In this document: positions 54,800-64,000 of the stretch, in pieces | Position numbering within the stretch: the first letter of the stretch is position 1 | Layout: every line of letters begins with the position of its first letter | Source of the DNA: Gigaspora margarita | Taxonomy: Eukaryota; Glomeromycota; Glomeromycetes; Diversisporales; Gigasporaceae | Direction of reading: 5' to 3' | Length of the DNA: 64,000 nucleotides | Assembly: GCA_009809945.1 (NCBI GenBank) | Contig: WTPW01000185.1 | Coordinates: 1-64,000, forward strand | Program-made: the position numbers and the translations under genes | The notes under the pieces: model-generated | The model's input: the letters and a program-made list of their open reading frames with translations, nothing else | What the model was told of the DNA's origin: nothing | Database searches by the model: none

Positions 54800-56430
54800 T
54801 ATAAAATTATTAAAATTAAATTTTTTTAAAAAATAAATTTCTAAATTTATTTTATTAATTAACAAACTTTTAAAATTTTAAGCTTATCTTCCTATACTCT
54901 TAGAGCAAGACTATAGAATTAGTTTATAAAAATAATTTTTAAATTTTTAATAAAATTTTGACTTTAATTGGCTTTTTTAGTTATAAATACATATAAATTT
55001 AAAAATTTTTATAAAATTTTATATGAATGTTTAGAATTAGCAATACTATCAAAATCTTAGATTTTTTAATGTGCAGTAACTATATACTAACTTTACAGTA
55101 TCTATATAGTTACTATTAATATCAGTACAATCACATTTCTTATGAAATATGAAATGTGGTATTACTGTTTGGGTTTGACTTTATGTGTGTCACTTATGCG
55201 AATTTTTAGAGAATTCTTTTTTGGTAATAGTTGCAATTTTTATTTTTCCATTATTGGAAAGTGGCTAAGATTTTCATTTCAATTATATATTGTAACACAA
55301 TAATGGAATAGTTAAGTTATTTTTTGCTAATCATTATATATGCATAATAAAATATAATAGTATGTTCAGGTTTCATATAAATGATTAAATGTTTGGATTT
55401 GGCTTTGCATATGTCACTTGAACAAATTTTTACAAATCTTTTTTAATAAACAGTTATAATTTTCATTTGTTTATTTAAGAATTATTTATTGGTCTTTGAT
55501 TAAATATCAGCACCAGTATAATATTTCGCAAATTTTATGTATATGAATATGAGCATTTATATTGCAATTAATATAAAGTAAATGGCATTAAAGTTTATAA
55601 TTGCTATATATATGTGTAAACAGTTTTTCTTTTTTTTCTTTTTTTTTTGTTTTTTTTCATAAAACATGATGTTGTAAATATTATCATTATGATGATCATT
55701 ATGACCATTGCTTGTGATCGTGTTAAAACTGTATACCAATTGATCATTATAATTAAATTGTTATATTTAATTGATATTTTTTTTGTAATCATTATGATTT
55801 AATGATATAATGTCAATGTAAAACTATGGTATTTAGTTATAATTGATTATTGTAGTTTGGTTAGGGTATTCTTGTTATATATGAACATCATATAATGTTG
55901 CTATAAAATTATGTTTAGATGTTATGTGTAATCATTATAATTATATTTGATCAGAGTAAAGATATTATGATGAACATTATGATTATATTCTAGATTATTT
56001 GAATACAATTTTATAAATGCACATTGAACTATGACTTTTTGATAATTAAATGTAATAGTATATATGTTATAATAATATTAAACATGGGCTATAATTATAT
56101 ATTTTTTTGAAATATAATAAATTTAGATTTGATAACATTTTAAATAAAAATTATTGCTTGTTCATAATTCTTACATAAATATATTATATTAAATAAAAAA
56201 CAAAAAAAAATAGTTTAGAGCTCTACTGAACTATACATAAATGTGTAATTTGTCACTATTACATTTTTCTTCATTTAATACTATGACTTTTGAGATGAAA
56301 CATTTTGTTATGTAAATATAACTTTTAAACCTTCATATTATTAGCAAAGTATGCTAATTCATGGTTTTCGTCTTGTTTTTTTTTATATAGGAATATAACT
56401 AGTAATCTTGAATATTATAAGTTAAAACAT
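54800..56430. other. AT-rich CpG-poor stretch, no gene seen
   Basis: ATCATTATGA-type words recur at 55675-55990. Phrases TTTGGCTTTGCATATGTCAC (55399) and TTTGACTTTATGTGTGTCAC (55174) form a loose direct repeat of about 225 bases, each preceded by a GGTTT-type word. No gene or element ends were identified. Confidence 0.45.
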
Positions 56431-57012
56431 AAACAACAGTGAGTGCATGCAGATTATCAAAAATGAGGACAAGAACAAAATGAAATTTGACAAGCTAAAA
56501 AACAAAAATATATATTGAAAAAGATATTCAAACAAGTAAAGCATGTGTTCTATTGCTTGTTCTAGAAATAGACAATGATTTCAATTTAACAAAAGAACAA
56601 TATGCAAACTGGCTATATTCAACTAATAAAACTAATGCAAATAATGCATTAGTAGAATTCTATAACAATAATAATTGGGATCCAATGCAAACTACCTCTA
56701 ACCAATATTGCAATAGTCTAAATAGTATGTTTTGATAGCTGTATTTTTTTTATAGTAATTTGTAGTAGAAATTAAATAATTTAATATAAGAATTTCAATG
56801 CAAACTAATTCAATCTAAATAAGGTATTGTAATTAACAAAATAGTAATTAGCTCTTGCAACAGAATTCTTTGTGAAAGAAGTAACAACTCCTGTGCAAAC
56901 TAATTCAAACTTAACCTCACCAAAAACAAGACAATTTCAAATGCAAACTAACTTAAACACATAAGCATTACAGAATTTTTATTATAAGAATAGTTTTACA
57001 GTAACTTGTGAT

Positions 57013-57421
57013 TAGGGTCTGGAAAAAAAAGCATGAAATAACCTGGAATTTTTGAAGGCTATGAAATCAATATTGCACAATTGGTACTTAAACTGAAGTT
57101 AGTATATATAATTAATATAATAAATTCACTTTAAACAAGTGGGATTCATTTGTATTTCTTATGAGTCTGCTGCCAGTAGCAAGCCTTCAAAGTTAGATGA
57201 GTCAGGCCTAGGCCCAGCCCGACCTGGTCCATTTCATCTGACTTTGAAGACTTGCTACTGGCAGCAGGCATGTGAGAGATACAAATGCAGCCTATTTGGT
57301 GAAAGTGAGTTTATTATACTAATTATATATACTAATTTTAGCTTAAGCACCATTTGTATAATATTGTTTTTATAGACTTCAAAAATTTAAAAATAAACTG
57401 GGCTTTTTTTTCTGGACCCTA
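57013..57421. mobile_element. 409-bp hAT-like foldback MITE, TAGGGTCYRG ends, 8-bp TSD
   Basis: The ends are TAGGGTCTGGAAAAAAAAGC and, inverted, TAGGGTCCAGAAAAAAAAGC. An 8-bp duplication lies at 57005-57012 (CTTGTGAT) and 57422-57429 (TTTGTGAT), with one C/T difference. The arms pair along almost the whole length, including GTCTGCTGCCAGTAGCAAG, around a central GGCCTAGGCCCAGCCCG. Open frames inside are not genes. Confidence 0.9.
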
Positions 57422-57530
57422 TTTGTGATATAATTCCAGAGCAAACTAACTTAGCTGCATAGAAATATAAGATAATTCTAATGCAAACTACTTCTACCAA
57501 TACTACAGTAACCAAAATAGTATGTTTTAT

Positions 57531-57787
57531 AGCTAATTTGAAAATTAGGGGAACATGTAATAAATTTTGTAATAATTATTAGCAAATTTTGGTAATTATT
57601 TTTTGGTAATAAAAGTATAGTTTTTGATAATATAAATTTTAGCCAGTACAAAACATACTATGATAATATATCAGCCAGAAATTATATTATTAAAAAACAC
57701 TATACTGTTATTACTAACAAACAATTATTAAAATTTGGATGATCATCACAAAATTCATTATATGTCCCACTAATTTTCAAATTAGCT
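57531..57787. mobile_element. Foldback MITE inserted in the second repeat unit
   Basis: AGCTAATTTGAAAATTAGGG and the inverse of the right end AGCTAATTTGAAAATTAGTG pair, and the arms continue through AAATTTTGT and TAGTAATA words. Comparison with the uninterrupted third unit confirms it as an insertion. The exact target duplication is unclear. Confidence 0.75.
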
Positions 57788-58460
57788 GTAATAACTGAAT
57801 TTTTTTTACAGTAATTCATAGTAGAAATCAAATGATTTTAATATGAGAATTACAATACAAACTAACTCAATCTAAATAAAATACTATAATTACCAAAATA
57901 GCAAGTAGATCTTGTAACAGGATTCATTGTGAAAGAAGTAATAATTTTAATACAATCTAATTCAAACTTAAACTTACAATATCGAGAATATTGGATGCAA
58001 ACTAACTCAACTACACAGTGGTCACCAGAATAGTTGTTAAGCATTACAGAATTTTCATTACCAGAATAGGCTTACAGTAGCTTGTAATATAAATTCCAGA
58101 GCAAACTAACTCAACTAAAAAGAAAATCTAAGATAATGCCAATGCAAACTACTTCTAATCAATGCTGTAGTAGCCAAAATAGTATGTTTCGATAACTAAA
58201 TTTTTTACAGTAATTAATAGTAGAAATCAAATGATTCTAATACAATAATTTTAATGCAAATTAACTTAATCTAAATAAGGCTCTTGTAATTACCAAAATA
58301 GTAAGTAGACCTTGCAACAGAATTCTTTGTAAAAGAAGTAATAACTTTAATGCAAACTAATTCAAACTTAATATTACAAAAATCAAGGCAATTTTGGATG
58401 TAAACTAACTCAACTATGCAGTGGTCACTAGAATAGCTGGTAAGTATTACAAAGCTTTTT

Positions 58461-59017
58461 TACAAGGATCTTTTACTATATAATTTGCCCCTATTAATAA
58501 TATCAATTATTTTTATTGAATAGATATCTGTTCAAAAATTAAACAAAATAATTTTTCAAAAAAGTTGTAAAGAACTGTGTAAAACCTCATATAAGATTGT
58601 ACTGATCCTGTGCAGAGTCATGCACTATACAGCTACTCTAATTTAATAGTGACTATATAATTACTATATAGTTACTATATAGTTGCTACATATTAAAGGA
58701 TTTAGGTTTCTGTAATATATTTAATCATTAATTTCTTTAAGGGCCATATTATTAATTATCTAATTATTTTTTATCAAGATCTACCCCTTTCTTAATATTT
58801 AAATAGTTAGATTCCTTATATATCATTTCAACTTTTTTTACCTTCCTAAAAAATCACCTAATTTTTGATACTTCTCTAATAGTTTAAAATTATTTTAAAT
58901 TTATATATATATTGATTAATTATATACAATATTTTTATTTTAGTATAGAAATAGGAAGGTAGCTTAATAAAATTTTAAATAATTATAAAAAATATATATA
59001 TTAAAATTTTTAGTAGC
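58461..59017. other. AT-rich stretch, no gene seen
   Basis: It includes a short direct repeat ACTATATAGTTACTATATAG near 58660. No gene or element ends were identified. Confidence 0.4.
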
Positions 59018-59025
59018 CAAATTTA

Positions 59026-59303
59026 GAGGATATCTAAAGTGGAGCAGATTTTTATAATATATTTTTTAACAGATTAACTTTGGGATTAGGGTCATTATCG
59101 ATTAAATTTAGATAAAGATTTTAGGTAGTTATATATAAGCAAAATTGTCTTTCTAACATTTTTGGTTAGTTTACCAAGGTAGATTTAGACCACTATTTTT
59201 TGTATTTTTTAGGTTTTCTGCTTACTGCTTTGCCAAAGATCATTAAATTTCTATAATTTGATTGTTCACATGTCACATGATTCTGCTCCACTTTAGACAG
59301 CCC
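59026..59303 (-). mobile_element. hAT-like MITE, GTCTAAAG-end family (decayed), 8-bp TSD
   Basis: The ends are GAGGATATCTAAAGTGGAGC and, inverted, GGGCTGTCTAAAGTGGAGC. A perfect 8-bp duplication CAAATTTA lies at 59018-59025 and 59304-59311. Inside, ATAAGCAAAATTGTCTTTC, then TAACATTTTTGGTTAG, aligns with ATAGGTAAAATTGCCTTCC of 20376-20669, and GGGATTAGGGTCATTA takes the place of its TTAGGG tract. Confidence 0.9.
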
Positions 59304-59422
59304 CAAATTTAGTTATTAGATTAAAAGATAATTTATATTAAATTATATACAGAATCAAATTTCAATTATGTTTTATAATCTCATAGATATAATTTAAATT
59401 TACAAATAATTATAAATTAAGA

Positions 59423-59953
59423 TTTACTAAATCACACATTACTAGTGTTCAACACCAGTATGTAGTACAATACAAATATCAATATCTAAATATAAATAAA
59501 AAATGAAACAATTACCATATACTTCTGAAATTAAGCACCCCTGAAAATAAACACCCCTATATCCTATATTCACCTGAAATTAAGCACCTTTTTAAATAGT
59601 TACTAGGCTAAAAATTAGTTAAAACCGTTTGTATTAGTCATGTGATATCTGAAAAATAAGCACCCATATAATAAAAAAAGGGTGCTTAATTTTAGAAGTA
59701 TATGGTAAATTTAATAAATATTAAGTTAGAGTTAGTAGTTAGGAGTTAGGGTAATATATAATATATAGTAAAGTTTTGCAAATAATTTTTTTTTAAAAAA
59801 GGGGTTTATAGGTAAAATTTTGTTAAAAGATATTTTTTAAAAAAAATAACAAAACAACAAAAATTTTATATTAAATCAATTACATTGCATTTAAAAAATT
59901 TGATTTGTGAAAATCATTGTAGTGTTGAACACCAATAGTGAAATTTAGTAAAA
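59423..59953 (+). mobile_element. TTAGGG-core inverted-repeat element, hosting a TA MITE
   Basis: The ends TTTACTAAATCACACATTAC and, inverted, TTTACTAAATTTCACTATTG are followed by GTGTTCAACACCAGT-type words on both sides. Inside, GAGTTAGGGTAATATATAAT leads to ATATATAGTAAAGTTTTGC, the shared core. The nested element lies at 59515-59705. Confidence 0.78.
59515..59705. mobile_element. 191-bp TA-target MITE (CCATATACTTC ends)
   Basis: CCATATACTTCTGAAATTAA and the inverse of the right end CCATATACTTCTAAAATTAA are followed on both sides by GCACCC. TA flanks at 59513-59514 and 59706-59707. AAATTAAGCACC words repeat inside. Confidence 0.85.
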
Positions 59954-60367
59954 CTGTTATAAATTCTTTTACTACAATATTTTGTTATAGACCCTGCTAA
60001 TCAGTAATTATTAATTTATCTATTTAGTATAAAATCTGGCAAAAAAAAGGATAATGACAAAATACAAAGAAGTACATTTGTAATTTTAGATAAGAGCTAA
60101 TAAAAGACAAATAATTTTTTTTAATTATTAATTCTATACTGAATCTAGATTTTTATGTTTAATTCAAATAGTATTAGCAATAGTAATAACAATAGCAATA
60201 TTAATATCAAATTAAAATTTTTTATTTTAGATAATTTTAAAAATGTATTTTTCTAAAAAAATATATATATATTAATTTTAAAAAAAAAATTATATATACA
60301 ATTTTGTTCTAAACAAGTTTTTATTTAATGGCCCAAATAGGTTATCTTAATAAAAAACATTTTCTAT
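59954..60367. other. AT-rich stretch, no gene seen
   Basis: Nothing beyond long A and T runs was recognised. Confidence 0.4.
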
Positions 60368-60375
60368 ACACTAAT

Positions 60376-60660
60376 TAGGGTTCTGCAATTTGATTTGATC
60401 TTCAAATATTTGAATCAAATATTTGATCAAATTCAAATTCAAATTTGACTATATTTGATTTGATCAAATTCAATCTGGTCAAATTTGATTTGGTTTGACA
60501 AATATTTGATTTGATTTGAAATTTACTATTAAAAATTCAAATTCAAATCAAATTCAAATCCAAATATTTGAATCAAATCAAATTCAAATCAGGGTTAATT
60601 TGATTTGATCAAATTCAAATTGACCCAATATTTGATTTGATTTGAAGTTGAGGAACTCTA
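60376..60660. mobile_element. 285-bp hAT-like MITE filled with TTTGAATTTGATC words, 8-bp TSD
   Basis: The ends are TAGGGTTCTGCAATTTG and, inverted, TAGAGTTCCTCAACTTC. A perfect 8-bp duplication ACACTAAT lies at 60368-60375 and 60661-60668. Almost all of the interior is permutations of ATTTGA/TCAAAT, able to fold on itself in many registers. Confidence 0.92.
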
Positions 60661-60668
60661 ACACTAAT

Positions 60669-61014
60669 ATTAAGATTACAGGTTTTTATATAAAACTTTT
60701 TTTAATAATTTGACTTAAGAGCCCAAAAAAAATTAACATAGTAGAAAAAGTTTATATAAAAAACTTGTAACTTTTAATATAAGCATATAGAACCCTTTTT
60801 TTTTTTACTAAAAATAAACTATTTTGGGGCACTAAATTAACTTATTTAGAACAAAAATTTTACATATAATTCTTTTTTTAAAATTGTAAAAATTTTTTTT
60901 TAGCAATAAACATTTTTAATTATACAAAAATTAAAAAATTTTAACTTGAAAACAAGAAGCTAATTCTTCTTTTCTTGATATATTTACTTGTAAAATTTAA
61001 TTTTTTAAATTGAA
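60669..61014. other. AT-rich stretch, no gene seen
   Basis: No structure was recognised apart from weak inverted similarity (AAAATTTTACATATAATTC near 60857 against an earlier phrase near 60285). Confidence 0.4.
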
Positions 61015-61339
61015 TTTAACTACAAATAACCAGTGGTGATTATCACCAGTGTGTAATTAGCCAATAATGATAAAACAAACAAAAAATTATTTCATTTACT
61101 TTAGAGTTAGTGCGAGGCCTGTGATTTTAGCAAGGTATTTGATATATGCAAAATTTAGCAAGGAATTTTTTTTGCTAGAATGTTGAAGGTAGTTTCATAG
61201 ACGAATTCTTGAGATATTAGCATTTTTTCAAAAAAATCTATTTTTGTTATACAAACTAATTTGCACATTACACCTGATCCTGCAAATTTATTGGCTAATT
61301 ACACACCAGTGATGATCACTGCTGGCTATAGTTAGTAAA
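61015..61339 (+). mobile_element. TTAGGG-core MITE with palindromic ends
   Basis: The left end is TTTAACTACAAATAACCAGT, then GGTGATTATCACCAGTG and TGTAATTAGCCAATAA. The right end is the imperfect inverse (TTATTGGCTAATTACACACC, then AGTGATGATCACTGCTGG). The interior holds a reduced TTAGAGTTAGTGCG tract and AAAATTTAGCAAGGAATTT, then TTGCTAGAATG. It lies near further members at 62467 and 63775. Confidence 0.8.
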
Positions 61340-61484
61340 ATTCTTTTAAATTAATATGTAAACTTTGGTCCATCATTTCTTTAAATTTTATAATAATTAT
61401 ATATATATATTTTTTATAATTTTATATATATATATTTTTTTATAATTATATATATATAAATTTGTTTTAATTTTGTATATATAT

Positions 61485-62206
61485 AGCGGGTGTAGCGCCT
61501 TAGAGAAGTGGTCAAGGTGTCACCCCCAAGCGGCAGACTGACAGTTCGAATCCCACTGGCGATGTTTTGGAGTTAAATCTGTGTTTGGTAATTGCGGCTT
61601 ATGATCGGTTGGGTGCAAAACCTGTAATCCTGGTTCTACCATCTTGAATGGGAGCTCACAGGCGCAATGGTGTACTATATCGCAAATTCAGGGAACCGGA
61701 AAAAACCCACAAGAACCCGTTTGGCAAGACCTGAATTAGGAGGTAGTGAAAATCAGTCCTTACGGTATATGCCAAAGAAGGCAGGTACTATGATCAGAAC
61801 AAACCTAATAAGGGCAGTAGCCTTGGTTACCAAATCTGGGCACTAATACATGTATGGGACATGGAAGGTGTTCCGGTAGGCTCATGTGCGAGGGTAAAGT
61901 ATCCCTTAGGTCATTGATTATCAAAAGGGTTGTGGCTCCACAATATCGACATCACGTGGTAAGTCAGGTAGTAATAGGAGGATCATGAATCAGAGGGTTT
62001 AAATAGACAATTTTCGTAGTTGAGTTGTAGGTATGGCAGCTAGTATAGAACCTTTGGGCAGACTATTTAAATTAGGCACCAAAAGTGCACGTGTGGCTAG
62101 TTGTATCCTTATTCATGTAACAAATATTACATCACTATAACTCATAATAAAATCCCGGCTATTGCACACAGCCTCTAAACTTAAAAAAAAAAAACTTAAA
62201 AAAAAA
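61485..62206 (+). mobile_element. tRNA-derived SINE, 16-bp TSD, A-rich tail
   Basis: It begins AGCGGGTGTAGCGCC. An A-box-like TTAGAGAAGTGGTCAAGG follows near 61500-61517, then the B box AGTTCGAATCCC at about 61543-61554, a good match to the RNA polymerase III consensus. The head resembles a Ser/Leu-type (long variable arm) tRNA. The body of about 640 bases is unrelated to the other two retroposons in the window as far as seen. The tail is two A-runs separated by CTT. A perfect duplication AATTTTGTATATATAT lies at 61469-61484 and 62207-62222. It retains CpG, suggesting recent insertion. Confidence 0.92.
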
Positions 62207-62466
62207 AATTTTGTATATATATTTTTTATAATTATATTTTTTTTATAATTTTATATATACAGTCAAACCTCCATATAGTCACCCTCTATATAGTCACAAA
62301 ACCAATATAATCACTTTTGTAAGTTTACCAACCTTTTTACTATAGTTTTCACCTCTATATAAGCACATTTGCATTATAGTCACTATCACAATTTTTTATT
62401 TACCATCTATATAAAACTACAATTATTTTATTATTATAAATATTTTTGTAAGTTATTAATTATGAA

Positions 62467-62779
62467 TTTTACTAAATCTCACTGGTGGTGATTATCACTG
62501 CTTTATAATAAACTTTTTAAAAAACTAAGATTAGGGGTTAGGGTTAGGGTCAGGATTAGGGTTAGAGAGATATATTATATGTAAAATTTTATGCCAAAAA
62601 CTTTTACTTAGTGCCCGAAGATAAGTTATCATAGTAAATTATTTTGTTGTCAAAGATTTTTTAGCTTTTTTCTTAGTTTCGTTATTTTTTTTGTTTTTGT
62701 TTTGGTTACACAAGATCCTACGATCTAATTGGTTGAACATATGAGCGGTGATGATCACCGCCGGTGAGATTTAGCAAAA
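62467..62779 (+). mobile_element. TTAGGG-core MITE nested in the composite element
   Basis: The ends TTTTACTAAATCTCACTGG and, inverted, TTTTGCTAAATCTCACCGG are followed on both sides by a form of CGGTGATCATCACCGC. The core has GGGGTTAGGGTTAGGGTC and GGATTAGGGTTAGAG, then ATTATATGTAAAATTTTATG. It is the best-preserved member for its ends. Confidence 0.85.
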
Positions 62780-62829
62780 CTCTTTTTAAATAATCGATTA
62801 TCTTTTTTACATATAAACATTAAAATTAT

Positions 62830-63500
62830 ACTGATAAAAATGCTCTAAGTAACCTTATTCAGAAGATAAAATTACATATATTCTGAAGTTTTCAAATAAT
62901 TTGAATAATATTTTATTATTACACTTTTACAATTTAAATTAGGCGAAAAAATTTAAAAAAATTAAAAATTTTTTAACTTAATCGTAAATTATAAAGTGTA
63001 TTAATAAGATTTTAACCAAATTATCTCAAAATTTCAGGGTATATGTAATTTTGTATCCTGAATAACTTTACTTAGATTATGTTTATCGATTTAGTTTAGA
63101 TAAATTTAATTTTTATATGTAGCTACGATACGATTATTTTAAAAAAAATTAAAAAAATTTTTTTTAAAATAATCGTATATCGTAGCTACATATAAAGTTT
63201 AAATTATCTAAAGTAAATCGATAAAATGATCTAAGTAAAGTTGTTCAGGATATAAAATTACATATACACTGAAATTTTAAGATAATTTGGTTAAATTCTT
63301 ATTAATACGCTTTTATAATTTACGATTAAGTTAAAAAATTTTAAATTTTTTAATTTTTTCGCCTAAGAATAACTTGTAAAAGTGTAATAATAAAATGTTA
63401 TTCAAATTATCTCAAAATTTTAAAATATATGTAATTTTGTCTCCTGAACAAGATTACTTAGAACATTATTATTGATTTACTTAGTAAGATTTTAACTTTT
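62830..63500. repeat. Hairpin array with CTGAAYAA-TTACTTAG words
   Basis: Palindromic copies of a form of CCTGAATAACTTTACTTAG and its inverse lie near 62843, 63056, 63228 and 63442. They are linked by ATAAAATTACATATA and GCTACGATACGATTATTTT arms. The inverted pair around 63110-63200 is nearly perfect. The word set is shared with the array at 52.0-54.1 kb. Confidence 0.75.
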
Positions 63501-63774
63501 ATATATAGCAATTATAATCGATTATTTAAAAAAATAAAAATTTTATTTATTAAAACTTCTATCTAATCACAATTTTTTTTATATGCAATTTTATTATAAT
63601 TGTGATTATATAGAATTCCTCTATATTAGTCACATCTCTATATAATCACCACTTTTTGTATCCCGAGGGTGTGACTATATATAGGTTTGGCTGTATATAT
63701 TTTTATAATTATATATATATATATATATTTATAATTATATATATATATTTTTTAGAATTCTATTATTTTGCGCT

Positions 63775-64000
63775 GGTGCGTTGTAGCGCACTCTATAAGA
63801 TCTGGTGTAACGTGAAATCAAAACAACCAAAACAACCCGTTCTTTTTGTTAGTTAGGGTTAGAGTGAGGTGAGAGTAATGCATGGGCGAAATAAGGAGTT
63901 TTATAGTAAAATTTTGCAAGGAAGTTTTTTTGTTAGAGCATGAAGAGTGGTTTCTTAAGCAAAAATATAAATTACAAGTGATTTTTTAAAATATCGCTAT
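63775..64000 (+). mobile_element. TTAGGG-core MITE, cut by the window end
   Basis: TAAGATCTGGTGTAACGTGA is followed by AATCAAAACAACCAAAACAA, GTTAGTTAGGGTTAGAGTG, and TTTTATAGTAAAATTTTGC, then AAGGAAGTTTTTTTG and TTAGAGC. It is collinear with 23880-24290 and 48150-48450. The right end lies outside the window. Confidence 0.75.

Larger units (their letters stand above)
56440..58460 (+). pseudogene. Decayed, triplicated ~390-bp unit with Gln/Asn-rich coding traces
   Basis: A first open stretch (about 56520-56735) reads KACVLLLVLEIDNDF, LTKEQYANWLYSTNK and ends WDPMQTTSNQYCNSLNSMF. A unit holding ATGCAAACTAC and AAATAGTATGTTT recurs at about 56685, 57480 and 58140. Copies also share GCAAACTAACTCAACTA, then CACAGTGGTCACCAGAATAG. 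Conceptual translations such as PMQTTSNQCCSSQNSMF recur between stops. Copy 1 is split by the element at 57013-57421 and copy 2 by 57531-57787. Without these insertions the step is about 390 bases. It may be a worn gene with a Gln/Asn-rich repeat or a non-coding satellite; the more balanced first stretch favours a former gene. No family was recognised. Confidence 0.4.
62260..63693. mobile_element. Composite pogo/Tigger-like element (CAGTCAAACCTCC ends), TA TSD
   Basis: The left end is CAGTCAAACCTCCATATAG and the inverse of the right end is CAGCCAAACCTATATATAG. TA lies at 62258-62259 and 63694-63695. Both sides repeat ATAGTCAC words. It contains a TTAGGG-core element (62467-62779) and a hairpin array (62830-63500). 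No transposase is encoded. Confidence 0.78.

Noticed and set aside
57139..57375. 78-codon frame with Gly/Pro-rich centre
   Set aside because: It lies wholly inside the foldback MITE at 57013-57421; the Gly/Pro part is the palindrome centre.
61485..61565. Functional tRNA gene
   Set aside because: A and B boxes are present, but no complete acceptor stem or cloverleaf could be drawn, and it is followed by a SINE body and tail within one target duplication.

Overview
The window is a very AT-rich, gene-poor, repeat-saturated stretch of a eukaryotic nuclear genome. Evidence: a decayed non-LTR retrotransposon with endonuclease, reverse transcriptase and RNase H domains; tRNA-headed SINEs with 15-16 bp target duplications; dozens of short inverted-repeat DNA elements; scattered TTAGGG-type tracts; and no bacterial-style gene packing. 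The style of the reverse transcriptase (YMDD box, Lys/Asn/Ile-rich protein) and the base composition would suit an early-diverging fungus such as a Glomeromycotina (arbuscular mycorrhizal) species. That is inference from memory, not a search result. No complete housekeeping gene, tRNA or rRNA gene was recognised.

Layout. 0.4-1.7 kb: array of seven palindromic hairpins. About 2.15-11.1 kb, minus strand: decayed LINE (5' end on the right) with ORF1 (10596-8354) and ORF2 (about 7300-2391), carrying a 229-bp inverted-repeat element in ORF1. 13.3-15.8 kb: TTAGGG-core elements and a decayed ~100-bp tandem array. 15.9-32.6 kb: a CpG-retaining segment holding the freshest elements: a palindromic-array element (19.1-20.3 kb), a minus-strand SINE (21.0-21.6 kb), two nested antiparallel copies of one family (22.0-23.9 kb), hAT-like MITEs, a PIF/Harbinger-like element, one candidate small secreted-protein gene (26.8-27.1 kb), a 410-bp near-perfect palindrome (28.8-29.2 kb) and a three-deep nest (30.75-32.46 kb). 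32.7-61 kb: CpG-poor, mostly decayed repeats: TA-target (Tc1/mariner- or pogo-like) MITEs, two opposite copies of an element carrying a ~65-codon reading frame (34.0 and 42.0 kb), a SINE-like retroposon (40.7-41.4 kb), a 2.4-kb hAT-like element filled with tandem hairpins and a gap (51.8-54.2 kb), and a decayed triplicated unit (56.4-58.5 kb). 61.0-64.0 kb: TTAGGG-core elements, a second clear SINE and a composite TA-target element.

The pieces relate as transposon ecology rather than as a pathway. Non-autonomous elements dominate. No DNA transposase gene is visible, so their transposases must be encoded elsewhere. The LINE is dead here, but LINE-type machinery is the expected mover of the SINEs. 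Three cross-cutting patterns stand out: a shared TTAGGG / TATATAGTAAAAT core inside inverted-repeat families with different ends; hairpin arrays with a ~185-200 bp period; and CpG-to-TpG/CpA decay visible when copies in CpG-poor and CpG-retaining segments are compared. Boundaries marked by target duplications were read base by base; others are approximate.
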